A stretch of 64,000 bases of DNA from JAVBLF01 sp031553675 (GTDB lineage Bacteria > Bacillota > Clostridia > Christensenellales > CALWSW01), in the NCBI GenBank assembly GCA_031553675.1, contig JAVBLF010000025.1, positions 1 to 64,000 on the forward strand. Direction: 5' to 3'. Within the stretch, counting starts at the first letter, position 1; every line of letters begins with the position of its first letter. Both the position numbers and the translations under genes were made by a program. Of this stretch, positions 18,160-25,606 are shown piece after piece. The notes under the pieces are model-generated. The model was not told where the DNA came from. It did no database searches and saw nothing but the letters and a program-made list of their open reading frames with translations.

Positions 18160-18426
18160 ATGTATTTGGGCAAAGTGATCGGCACCGTCGTCTCGACCAG
18201 CAAGAACGAAAACCTCGTCGGCATGAAGCTGCTCGTCGTCGCCATGCTGGATGCACACAAAAACCCCACCGGCGTGACGGAGATCGCCGTCGATTCGGTC
18301 GGCGCAGGCACAGGTGAAATCGTGATCGTCTGCAAGGGCAGCTCGGCGCGCACCGTCTTCGGCAACGGCGCCGCCCCCGTCGACAGCGCGATCGTCGGCA
18401 TCGTGGACACCGTGGAGGTGGGCTGA
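18160..18426 (+). CDS. pduN: BMC vertex pentamer protein (EutN/CcmL/PduN family)
   Basis: Forms pentamers that cap the vertices of the polyhedral shell. The 88-residue protein begins MYLGKVIGTVVSTSKN and contains the family core LLVVAMLDAH and ends AIVGIVDTVEV. ATG 18160 follows GGTGA; the open frame continues upstream inside the end of the flavoprotein gene but without support. PduO follows at one base. Confidence 0.94.
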   Translation: MYLGKVIGTVVSTSKNENLVGMKLLVVAMLDAHKNPTGVTEIAVDSVGAGTGEIVIVCKGSSARTVFGNGAAPVDSAIVGIVDTVEVG

Positions 18427-18427
18427 G

Positions 18428-19444
18428 ATGGCCAACCTCTACACCAAGACCGGCGACAAAGGCACGACCGCCCTCGTCGGCGGATCGCGGGTCAGCAAGG
18501 CCAGCCTCCGCGTCGATTGCTATGGCACCGTAGATGAAGCGAACTCCATGCTCGGTCTGGCCTACGCCAAGAGCGAGCGTCCCTTCGTCCGGAAAAGCGT
18601 ACGGACGATCCAGGGCAGGCTCTTTGCGCTCGGGGCTGAACTCGCCAGCGGAGAGGGTGCGGCCGACACGCTCCATGACCGCATCGGAGAAGGCGACATC
18701 GTCTTTCTCGAAAGGGTGGTCGATACCTGCACGGAGACGACCGGCGTCCAGACCCATTTCGTGATACCGGGCGTCAACGAAGCGTCGGCGACGCTCCATG
18801 TCGCGCGGACGATCGTCCGGCGCGCCGAACGCCGCATGGTCGAACTCGCTTCTGACGAAGACCTGCGCGAAGACCTCATCCGCTATGCCAACCGCCTGTC
18901 GGACGCGATCTACGCCTTGGCGCGGCTCGAAGAGGAGCTTTGTCGCCACGACGCTTTCATCGCGGAGGTCGCCGTCCGCGTCCGCCAAAAACTCGCCGCA
19001 TACGGTTCATCCCACACATCTCGTTCCATCTGGGTCCAGGAGGGTTCTACCATGAATCTGGAAAGCATGCTCAAAGTGGCCGACCGCGCGCGCGAAAAGG
19101 CCACTGAAATCAAGGTGCCCATGGCAATCGCCGTCGTCGATGACGGCGGAAACACCGTCCTCTTCCAGCGCATGGACGGCACCATACTCGCCAGCTCCGA
19201 CATCGCGGTCAACAAGGCATTTACGGCTGTGTCGCTGCGCATGTCGACCGACAAGGTGGGCGAACTGTCCCAGCCCGGCGCCTCACTCTACGGCCTCCAA
19301 AACACCAACCAGGGCAAGATGGTGATCTTCGGCGGCGGCTTCCCGATCGAGGAAGACGGCAAGGTCGTCGGCGCGATCGGCGTATCCGGCGGCTCGGTCG
19401 AAGAAGACATGATCGTCGCCAGTTACGCAATTGGCTTGACCTGA
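18428..19444 (+). CDS. pduO: Cob(I)alamin adenosyltransferase fused to a GlcG/PduOC domain
   Basis: Makes adenosylcobalamin from cob(I)alamin and ATP. Residues 1-~185 are the PduO-type adenosyltransferase (TKTGDKGTTALVGGSRVSK, the ATP-binding N-terminus; RYANRLSDAIYALAR near the end). From ~210 comes a GlcG/PduOC domain (MAIAVVDDGGNTVLFQRMDG), reported to bind haem in the family. At 338 residues it matches the full-length two-domain PduO of Salmonella. A cofactor factory for a B12 enzyme implies such an enzyme exists, yet none is encoded in this operon. Confidence 0.95.
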   Translation: MANLYTKTGDKGTTALVGGSRVSKASLRVDCYGTVDEANSMLGLAYAKSERPFVRKSVRTIQGRLFALGAELASGEGAADTLHDRIGEGDIVFLERVVDTCTETTGVQTHFVIPGVNEASATLHVARTIVRRAERRMVELASDEDLREDLIRYANRLSDAIYALARLEEELCRHDAFIAEVAVRVRQKLAAYGSSHTSRSIWVQEGSTMNLESMLKVADRAREKATEIKVPMAIAVVDDGGNTVLFQRMDGTILASSDIAVNKAFTAVSLRMSTDKVGELSQPGASLYGLQNTNQGKMVIFGGGFPIEEDGKVVGAIGVSGGSVEEDMIVASYAIGLT

Positions 19445-19486
19445 AACCTGCGAGCCCCCCGATAAAATCAATTGGGGCAAAGAAAG

Positions 19487-19542
19487 GGATTCTAAAGGGT
19501 CCTCGACCCTTTAGCTGGGGGTATGGGGGACAGAGTCCCCCA
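19487..19542 (+). repeat. Family D hairpin repeat, copy D1
   Basis: Two perfect hairpins: CTAAAGGGTC (19492-19501) with GACCCTTTAG (19505-19514), and TGGGGGAC (19524-19531) with GTCCCCCA (19535-19542). It sits inside the BMC operon between pduO and pduP. A second copy is at 59241-59296 in reverse. It could modulate read-through or protect mRNA ends. Confidence 0.7.
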
Positions 19543-19572
19543 AAAAGAGGCCCGATAGGAGGGATACGAACC

Positions 19573-20976
19573 TTGAACTTCGATGCCCAATTCGTCGAAA
19601 CCGTGGTCAAACAGGTGCTGACGCGCGTGGAGAGTCCGGCCGTCCTTTTGGAAGGGGCGCTGGGGGTCTTCGCCGACATGAACGACGCGGTCGAAGCCGC
19701 CACCTGTGCGCAACGCGCTTACATGCGCTGCACGATGGCCGATCGGGCCCGCTTCGTACAGGCCATGCGCGACACACTGCTCGACCCGACCAACCTGGAA
19801 GCGCTGTCGCGCGAGGCCGCCGAAGAGACCGGCATGGGTAACTGCGAGCACAAGAAGCTCAAAAACGCCCTTGTCGCCACGAAGACGCCCGGCACCGAGG
19901 ATTTGACCACCGAAGCCATGACGGGCGACGATGGCCTGACCCTCGTCGAGTATTCGCCCTTTGGCGTCATCGGTGCGATCACGCCGACGACCAACCCCAC
20001 CGAAACGATCTTTTGCAACGCGATCGGCATGTTGGCCGCCGGAAATGCCGTCGTTTTCAGCCCCCATCCGAGGGCGAAGAAGGTCTGCCTCCACGCAATC
20101 CGCCTGATCAACGCGGTGCTGGCGGCCGCTGGTGCGCCGGAAAACCTCGTCACGACCGTGGCCGAGCCGTCGATCGAAAACACCCAGGCCATGATGGCCC
20201 ATCCCGACGTGCGCATGCTCGTCGCGACGGGCGGCCCTGCGATCGTCAAGACGGTACTCAGCAGCGGCAAAAAGGCCATCGGCGCGGGTGCGGGCAATCC
20301 GCCCGTCGTCGTCGACGAGACGGCCGACGTCGAAAAAGCAGCCAAGGACATCATCGACGGCTGCTCCTTCGACAACAACCTGCCTTGCATCGCCGAAAAA
20401 GAAGTGATCGCCGTCGATTCGGTGGCCGACTACCTGATCTTCAACATGAAGAAGTTCGGCGCGCTGGAGATCAAAGATCCGCTTGTGATCGAGCAGCTCG
20501 CGCAGACGGTGCTGCAAGACGGCGGCAAAGGCCCCAAAGCTGAGTTCGTCGGCAAAAACGCGGCTTACCTCCTCGACGCGATTGGCTACCCGCACGACGA
20601 TTCCGTCCGCGCGATCATCCTGGAAACGGCGGTTTCGCATCCGTTCGTCCAACACGAGCTGATGATGCCCATCCTGCCGATCGTCCGCGCGCCCGACGTC
20701 GATACCGCGATCGAGATCGCGTTCGACTGCGAACACGGCTTCCGCCACACCGCGATCATGCATTCGAAGAACGTCGACAAGCTGTCCAAGATGGCCAAAG
20801 CGATCCAGACGACGATCTTCGTGAAAAACGGCCCGTCCTACGCCGGGATCGGCGTCGGCGGCGAGGGCTTTGCGACCTTTACGATCGCGGGTCCGACCGG
20901 CGAAGGCTTGACTTCGGCTAAGACCTTCGCACGAAAACGCAGATGTGTACTGGTCGGCGGCTTCGATGTGCGATGA
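19573..20976 (+). CDS. pduP: CoA-acylating aldehyde dehydrogenase, PduP/EutE family
   Basis: Oxidises propionaldehyde or acetaldehyde with CoA and NAD to the acyl-CoA inside the compartment. The 467-residue protein has the catalytic Cys272 in NNLPCIAEKEV and the cofactor region PTTNPTETIF. The first 19 residues (NFDAQFVETVVKQVLTRVE) form an amphipathic helix typical of an encapsulation peptide. TTG 19573 is the start: AGGAGGG lies nine bases upstream and no ATG is near. Sequence alone does not separate PduP from EutE; context favours PduP. Confidence 0.93.
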   Translation: MNFDAQFVETVVKQVLTRVESPAVLLEGALGVFADMNDAVEAATCAQRAYMRCTMADRARFVQAMRDTLLDPTNLEALSREAAEETGMGNCEHKKLKNALVATKTPGTEDLTTEAMTGDDGLTLVEYSPFGVIGAITPTTNPTETIFCNAIGMLAAGNAVVFSPHPRAKKVCLHAIRLINAVLAAAGAPENLVTTVAEPSIENTQAMMAHPDVRMLVATGGPAIVKTVLSSGKKAIGAGAGNPPVVVDETADVEKAAKDIIDGCSFDNNLPCIAEKEVIAVDSVADYLIFNMKKFGALEIKDPLVIEQLAQTVLQDGGKGPKAEFVGKNAAYLLDAIGYPHDDSVRAIILETAVSHPFVQHELMMPILPIVRAPDVDTAIEIAFDCEHGFRHTAIMHSKNVDKLSKMAKAIQTTIFVKNGPSYAGIGVGGEGFATFTIAGPTGEGLTSAKTFARKRRCVLVGGFDVR

Positions 20977-20991
20977 CAGAAAGGCGGTCGT

Positions 20992-22317
20992 ATGGAACAG
21001 GATTGGATCGCCCTCGTCCAGGAGGCAGGGGTGGTGGGGGCAGGCGGGGCCGGTTTCCCCACCCACGTCAAGCTGCGCGCCCAGGCCGATACGGTCATCA
21101 TCAACGGAGCCGAGTGCGAACCGCTGCTTCGAGCTGACCAGCAGCTCATGGCGACGAAAGCCGCAGCCCTTCTCGATGGCCTCGAAGCCATCCGTGCTTG
21201 TGTCGGCGCGGGTCGCGGCGTCGTCGCGCTGAAAAAGCACTACCACGACGCGATCGCCGCGCTCGAAACCCATCTGCCGTCCCACCCCAAGCTCGAGCTC
21301 CACATGCTCGGCAGCTACTACCCCGCGGGCGACGAACAGCTCGTCGTTTACGAAGTGACGGGACGCATCATCCCTGAGGGCGGCATCCCGCTGGCCGTCG
21401 GGACGGTGGTCGTCAACGTCGAGACGGCGCTCAACGTCAAAGCGGCGCTCGAAGGGAAGCCCGTCGTCGACAAGACGCTGACCGTAACCGGCGCGGTTCG
21501 GACGCCGATGACCATGACGGTGCCGCTCGGCATTGCGGTCGGCGAAGCGATCGGGATCGCGGGCGGCGCAGTCATTTCGGATTTCCGCGTCGTCAACGGG
21601 GGGCCGATGATGGGCGCGATCACCGCGCTGGACAAAGCGGTCACCAAGACGACGAAGGGCTTGATCGTCCTGCCGAGCGATCACCCGGTTTTGCAGAGCT
21701 TGGGCAAGGACATGGCCCGCATGCTACGCGAGGCAGGGACGGCATGCATGCAGTGTTCGCTCTGCACCGAGCTCTGCCCCAGGGCGCTGCTCGGCCACCG
21801 CATCCACCCCCACAAGCTCATGCGGCTGGCGGGCTACGTGCGTTTTCTCGACCCGACCTATTCGCCGGAAAACGCCTTCCTTTGCAGCGGATGCCGTCTC
21901 TGTGAGTACGCCTGCGTCATGGGTCTCCAACCCTGGAAGTTCAACGCCGCGCTCAAAGCGGAGATGGCGAAGCAGGGTGTCCGAAACAGCCTGAACCAGA
22001 CCCCCCAACGCGTCGATCCGTTTCGGAATGGCAAGCGCTATCCCATCGGGAAACTGATCGCGCAGCTCGGTCTGACGGACTATGATCGCCCCGCTCCGCT
22101 CGACGAACGCCCGCAGGCTCCCTTCCGGCGCGTCGCGCTGCCGCTACGGCAAGGCGTTGGCGCTCCCGCCGAGGCGATCTGTCGGGTGGGCGAGCGCGTC
22201 GAACGAGGGCAGCTCATCGCCCAGCCTCCCGAAGGCGTGCTCGGCGCGAAGCTTCACGCCAGCATCGCCGGCCGGGTGGCAGACGTGAACGCCGACTCGA
22301 TCGTCATCACGGCGTAG
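20992..22317 (+). CDS. pduS: RnfC-like iron-sulfur flavoprotein, PduS
   Basis: Electron-transfer protein proposed to serve cobalamin reduction or NADH turnover within the BMC. The 441 residues start with the RnfC/Complex I 51-kDa-like FMN region (AGVVGAGGAGFPTHVKL, then NGAECEPLL). Two [4Fe-4S] motifs follow: CMQCSLCTELCPRALLG and CSGCRLCEYACVMG. A C-terminal SLBB/biotinyl-like segment (VERGQLIAQPPEGVLGA) completes the family layout. ATG 20992 is 15 bases after pduP. Confidence 0.94.
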   Translation: MEQDWIALVQEAGVVGAGGAGFPTHVKLRAQADTVIINGAECEPLLRADQQLMATKAAALLDGLEAIRACVGAGRGVVALKKHYHDAIAALETHLPSHPKLELHMLGSYYPAGDEQLVVYEVTGRIIPEGGIPLAVGTVVVNVETALNVKAALEGKPVVDKTLTVTGAVRTPMTMTVPLGIAVGEAIGIAGGAVISDFRVVNGGPMMGAITALDKAVTKTTKGLIVLPSDHPVLQSLGKDMARMLREAGTACMQCSLCTELCPRALLGHRIHPHKLMRLAGYVRFLDPTYSPENAFLCSGCRLCEYACVMGLQPWKFNAALKAEMAKQGVRNSLNQTPQRVDPFRNGKRYPIGKLIAQLGLTDYDRPAPLDERPQAPFRRVALPLRQGVGAPAEAICRVGERVERGQLIAQPPEGVLGAKLHASIAGRVADVNADSIVITA

Positions 22318-22381
22318 CGCGGCTAAGCGTCGCGCGCCGGACGACCGAAAGCGTTCGCAAGTTAAGAGAAAGGAGAAATTC

Positions 22382-23284
22382 ATGGACTTTTTGGCATTGA
22401 TCGCCGCCTTTGGTGGCGGCGTGATCGGCGCGTACATGGGTGCGCTCCCCGCGTTCATCATGGCGGGCTTCCTCGCGATTGCGGGCAGTGTCGCTGCCGC
22501 CGCGGGTGCACCGGCCGACATCGCCGTCGGTTACATCGCGTTTGGCTCCTTCCTCGGACCGCACATCGCGTTTGGCGGTGGCGTCGCAGCCGCTGCCTAT
22601 GCGGGCAAGATCAACAAACTCGAATCGGGCAGCAACATCCTCGCCTCGCTGAATGGCCTCGGCACGCCCAGCGTCCTTTTGGTCGGCGGTGTGTTCGGCG
22701 TTCTCGCTTTCCTCATTCAATACGTGATCGGCATCACCCCCCTCGGCCCCATGACGGACACCGTCGCACTGACCGTCGCCCTTTCGGGCATCGTCGCGCG
22801 TTTCTGCTTTGGCAAGACCGGCTTGACGGGCAAGTACACGGGCTCGGAGCCGCGCAAGTGGTTCACCGGCGGCACGGGCTTTGTGCAGAACGTCGTGCTC
22901 GGCCTGGGCGTTGGCATCGCGGTGAGCTTCGTCGCCGCCTCGATGAAGCAAGCGGGAGCCTCGGATGCCGCAATCAATAACTTCCCAGTCATCTGCTTCG
23001 GCTTCTCCGCCGTCACCCTGATCTTCACCCAGACCGGCTTTGCCACGCCGGCTACCCACCACATCTCGCTTCCCGCCGCCAACGCGGCCGTATTCGGCAT
23101 CGCGGCCTTCGGACCGGGCGGCGCCGTGCTGGGCGTGGTGTTCGCCATCCTCGGCTCGCTTCTGGGCGACTGGGCCGGCTGCACCTTCAACAGCCACTGC
23201 GACAGCCACATCGACCCGCCCGCGTTCGCGATCTTCATCTCGGCTATCCTGCTCAGCATCATCAAGATGGCCATGGGCGCATAG
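22382..23284 (+). CDS. Uncharacterised polytopic membrane protein in the BMC operon
   Basis: I do not recognise this family. 300 residues, very rich in Gly/Ala, with about eight to nine hydrophobic segments (first: FLALIAAFGGGVIGAYMG). Motifs that stand out are GSFLGPHIAFGGGVAAAAYA, TGFATPATHHISLP and the C-terminal CTFNSHCDSHIDPPAFA with two Cys and two His. It is neither EutH-like nor an aquaporin-like PduF (no NPA motif). AAAGGAG precedes ATG 22382. Sitting between pduS and pduT in the same operon, it may import the substrate or export a product; this is inference. Confidence 0.75.
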   Translation: MDFLALIAAFGGGVIGAYMGALPAFIMAGFLAIAGSVAAAAGAPADIAVGYIAFGSFLGPHIAFGGGVAAAAYAGKINKLESGSNILASLNGLGTPSVLLVGGVFGVLAFLIQYVIGITPLGPMTDTVALTVALSGIVARFCFGKTGLTGKYTGSEPRKWFTGGTGFVQNVVLGLGVGIAVSFVAASMKQAGASDAAINNFPVICFGFSAVTLIFTQTGFATPATHHISLPAANAAVFGIAAFGPGGAVLGVVFAILGSLLGDWAGCTFNSHCDSHIDPPAFAIFISAILLSIIKMAMGA

Positions 23285-23338
23285 CATCCCGTTCGAACCG
23301 ATTTCGATCGCAATGGCAGACCCACACGGAGGCCAAAT

Positions 23339-23887
23339 ATGGGCAAGTCCATCGGACTCTTGGAGCTGCGCAGCACCCCTATGGGCATGCTGGCAGCCGA
23401 CGAAATGCTCAAAGCCGCCAACGTGGAATTGCTTCTCGCCACGCCGATCTGCCCCGGGAAATACGTCGTCGTGGCGTGCGGGCAGGTGGGTGCCGTCGAA
23501 AGCGCCATGAAGGCAGGCGTGCATGCGGCGGGAAGCTTCCTCGTGGGGCATCACGTGATCCACAACGTCCACGACGCGACGCCCGCCGCGCTGACCGGAA
23601 CGACCGAAATCGAATCCGTCAAGGCGATCGGCGTTGTCGAAACGATCTCAGCGCTCGCCGCGATCCGCGCCGGGGACGCCGCCGTCAAAGCCGCCAACGT
23701 GCAACTGATCGAGATCCGCATCGCGCGCGGTCTGGGCGGCAAAGGATTTTTCGTCTGCACCGGAGAAGTATCCGCCATCCAACAGTCGATCGCAGCCTGC
23801 GAAGCGGAACTGGCCGACTGCGGCGAGATCACGTCGAGCTGCGTGATCCCCTCGCCCGCGCGTGGCTTGATCGAAAAACTGCTGTAA
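23339..23887 (+). CDS. pduT: Tandem-domain BMC trimer protein, PduT type
   Basis: Two BMC domains in 182 residues (about 1-90 and 95-182) forming a pseudohexameric trimer. Cys38 in TPICPGKYVVV matches the position of the Salmonella PduT cysteine that holds a [4Fe-4S] cluster at the trimer centre, so the shell may carry electrons (inference from that homology). The protein begins GKSIGLLELRSTPMGM. GGAGG lies upstream of ATG 23339. It is the only tandem-domain shell protein here; PduB is absent. Confidence 0.93.
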   Translation: MGKSIGLLELRSTPMGMLAADEMLKAANVELLLATPICPGKYVVVACGQVGAVESAMKAGVHAAGSFLVGHHVIHNVHDATPAALTGTTEIESVKAIGVVETISALAAIRAGDAAVKAANVQLIEIRIARGLGGKGFFVCTGEVSAIQQSIAACEAELADCGEITSSCVIPSPARGLIEKLL

Positions 23888-23920
23888 TTCTGGAACGACG
23901 CGATTTTCGTGGGGGTGAAC

Positions 23921-24307
23921 ATGGATTTTTTGGACATCGGCAAGCGCGATCCGCAGACCGGCGCGATCCGGATCGTACAGGAGATGGTGCCGGGCAAGCA
24001 GGTGACGCTCGCCCACATCGTCGCCAGCCCCGACGAGATCATCTACCGCAAACTAGGCCTGAGCCCCGAGCTGGACTACCAGCATGCGGCCATCGGCATC
24101 CTGAGCATGACGCCGTCCGAGATCTCGGTGATCGCGGGCGACATCGCGCTCAAAACCGCCAAGGTCGAAATGGGCTTCATTGACCGCTTCAGCGGCACGC
24201 TGATCTTCACGGGCCGCATCTCGAATGTGCAGATGGCGATCGACGCCATTCTGACTTACCTTCGGACCCGCCTCGGCTTCAGCGTCTGCGACGTGACGCG
24301 CACCTGA
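23921..24307 (+). CDS. pduU: Circularly permuted BMC hexamer protein, PduU/EutS type
   Basis: Shell hexamer with a permuted BMC fold. The 128-residue protein has RIVQEMVPGKQVTLAHIVAS, AIGILSMTPSEISVIAGDIA, GFIDRFSGTLIFTG and the terminal CDVTRT, all matching PduU. The N-terminus is about ten residues longer than Salmonella PduU. ATG 23921 follows GGGGGTG; GTG 23909 is a less likely alternative. Confidence 0.93.
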   Translation: MDFLDIGKRDPQTGAIRIVQEMVPGKQVTLAHIVASPDEIIYRKLGLSPELDYQHAAIGILSMTPSEISVIAGDIALKTAKVEMGFIDRFSGTLIFTGRISNVQMAIDAILTYLRTRLGFSVCDVTRT

Positions 24308-24377
24308 AAAAGGCGGACGCCGGGGGAATGGCGGCGCGCCGTTTCGGCCACACTTTGAGCATCACATGGGGAGTTTC

Positions 24378-24899
24378 ATGAAAAAGATCATGCTGGTGGG
24401 CCGCAGCGAATGCGGCAAGACGACGCTCATGCAGGCGCTCAAAGGCGGAAGCATCCACTACCACAAGACCCAGTACATCAACCATTACGACGTCGTGATC
24501 GATACGCCGGGCGAATACGCCGAAACCGCCAACCTCGGACGGGCATTGGCACTCTACTCCTACGAGTCGGACGTGATCGGCCTTCTGATCAGTGCGGCCG
24601 AACCGTATTCGCTCTATCCGCCCTGCGTGGCGGCGACGGCCAACCGCCCCGTCATCGGCATCGTCACGCAGATCGACCGCCCGGACGCCAACGTCGATCA
24701 AGCGATCGGCTGGCTGGCACTCGCCGGCTGTGAACCGATCTTTACGGTCAGCAGCTACGAGGGGGAGGGGATCTGGCAGATCCTGCACTACCTGAAAGAG
24801 CCGGGCGACCAACTCCCCTGGGAGACCGAAAGCGACGCCGAACGCCCGCGCACCGTGGAATCCGATAAGTTCGGTGTGCGCGCGTGCGACGAATCGTGA
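24378..24899 (+). CDS. pduV: Small GTPase-like protein, PduV/EutP
   Basis: Ras-like P-loop protein associated with BMC loci; PduV is thought to bind the shell surface and EutP has been linked to acetate kinase activity. The 173 residues contain the P-loop GRSECGKTTL, the switch motif DTPGEYAE and the base-recognition motif TQID. ATG 24378 follows TGGGGAG; ATG 24366 has no ribosome site. It closes the shell-gene series. Confidence 0.9.
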   Translation: MKKIMLVGRSECGKTTLMQALKGGSIHYHKTQYINHYDVVIDTPGEYAETANLGRALALYSYESDVIGLLISAAEPYSLYPPCVAATANRPVIGIVTQIDRPDANVDQAIGWLALAGCEPIFTVSSYEGEGIWQILHYLKEPGDQLPWETESDAERPRTVESDKFGVRACDES

Positions 24900-24915
24900 A
24901 AGGAGGAACGCAAGC

Positions 24916-25542
24916 GTGTTTTACGAAACGAAAGACCAACAACGTTACAACCCGTTTTCCTTCGGCTACGAGCAAGGCTATGAACATGGGATCCTGCGAC
25001 CGCTTCGGGTCGGGCAGGTCGCGCCCGACTTTGAGATGGAAGCCGTGCTTCCCGATGGCGAAGGCAAAGAACGCTTCGGCAAAGTGTCGCTCAAGCAAAA
25101 CAAGGAGGCGGGCAAGTGGACCGTGCTCTACTTCTACCCGCGAGATTACACTTTCGTCTGCCCGACGGAGATCAAGCGTTTTGACGAGCTCTACCCGAAA
25201 TTCCAGGCGCTGAACGCCGAGCTGATCGCCTGCTCGACTGACAGCATCTACGCCCACCTCAACTGGCAGGACACGTCGCTCGGACGGCTTCACCATCCGC
25301 ATGCAGCTGATCCGACCCAGATGGTGTCGCGCGTGTTCAACGTGCTCGACCTCGAAAGCGGCGCGGCGTTGCGCGGGAGCTTCATCATCTCGCCCGAGGG
25401 ACAACTCGCGCATTACTCGATCTACGGGCTCGATGTCGGCCGCAACGTCGGCGAGGTGCTCCGTACGCTCGAAGCCTGCCAATTTGCGGCGTCTGGCAAA
25501 CTCATGCCCTGCGAGTGGAAGCCGGGCGACGAAACCCTCTGA
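24916..25542 (+). CDS. 2-Cys peroxiredoxin (AhpC family) with N-terminal extension
   Basis: Reduces peroxides using a peroxidatic thiol. The 208-residue protein has the active-site motif DYTFVCPTEIK with Cys82 and a resolving Cys199 in MPCEWKPG. The first ~33 residues (FYETKDQQRYNPFSFGYEQG and following) precede the usual AhpC core start (VGQVAPDFEMEAV) and are not typical of the family. GTG 24916 is the start, nine bases after AAAGGAGG and 16 bases after pduV, so it is the last gene of the BMC operon before the terminator at 25559. Confidence 0.9.
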   Translation: MFYETKDQQRYNPFSFGYEQGYEHGILRPLRVGQVAPDFEMEAVLPDGEGKERFGKVSLKQNKEAGKWTVLYFYPRDYTFVCPTEIKRFDELYPKFQALNAELIACSTDSIYAHLNWQDTSLGRLHHPHAADPTQMVSRVFNVLDLESGAALRGSFIISPEGQLAHYSIYGLDVGRNVGEVLRTLEACQFAASGKLMPCEWKPGDETL

Positions 25543-25558
25543 TTCGAAGACGCGATCA

Positions 25559-25585
25559 AAAAGAGCCGATGGAATCGGCTCTTTT
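25559..25585. terminator. Bidirectional intrinsic terminator
   Basis: A perfect 12-bp stem AAAAGAGCCGAT / ATCGGCTCTTTT with a GGA loop lies between the convergent peroxiredoxin and alcohol dehydrogenase genes. The A-tract and T-tract let it work in both directions. Confidence 0.85.
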
Positions 25586-25606
25586 CGCGTGTGGGGCGCG
25601 AGGGGA

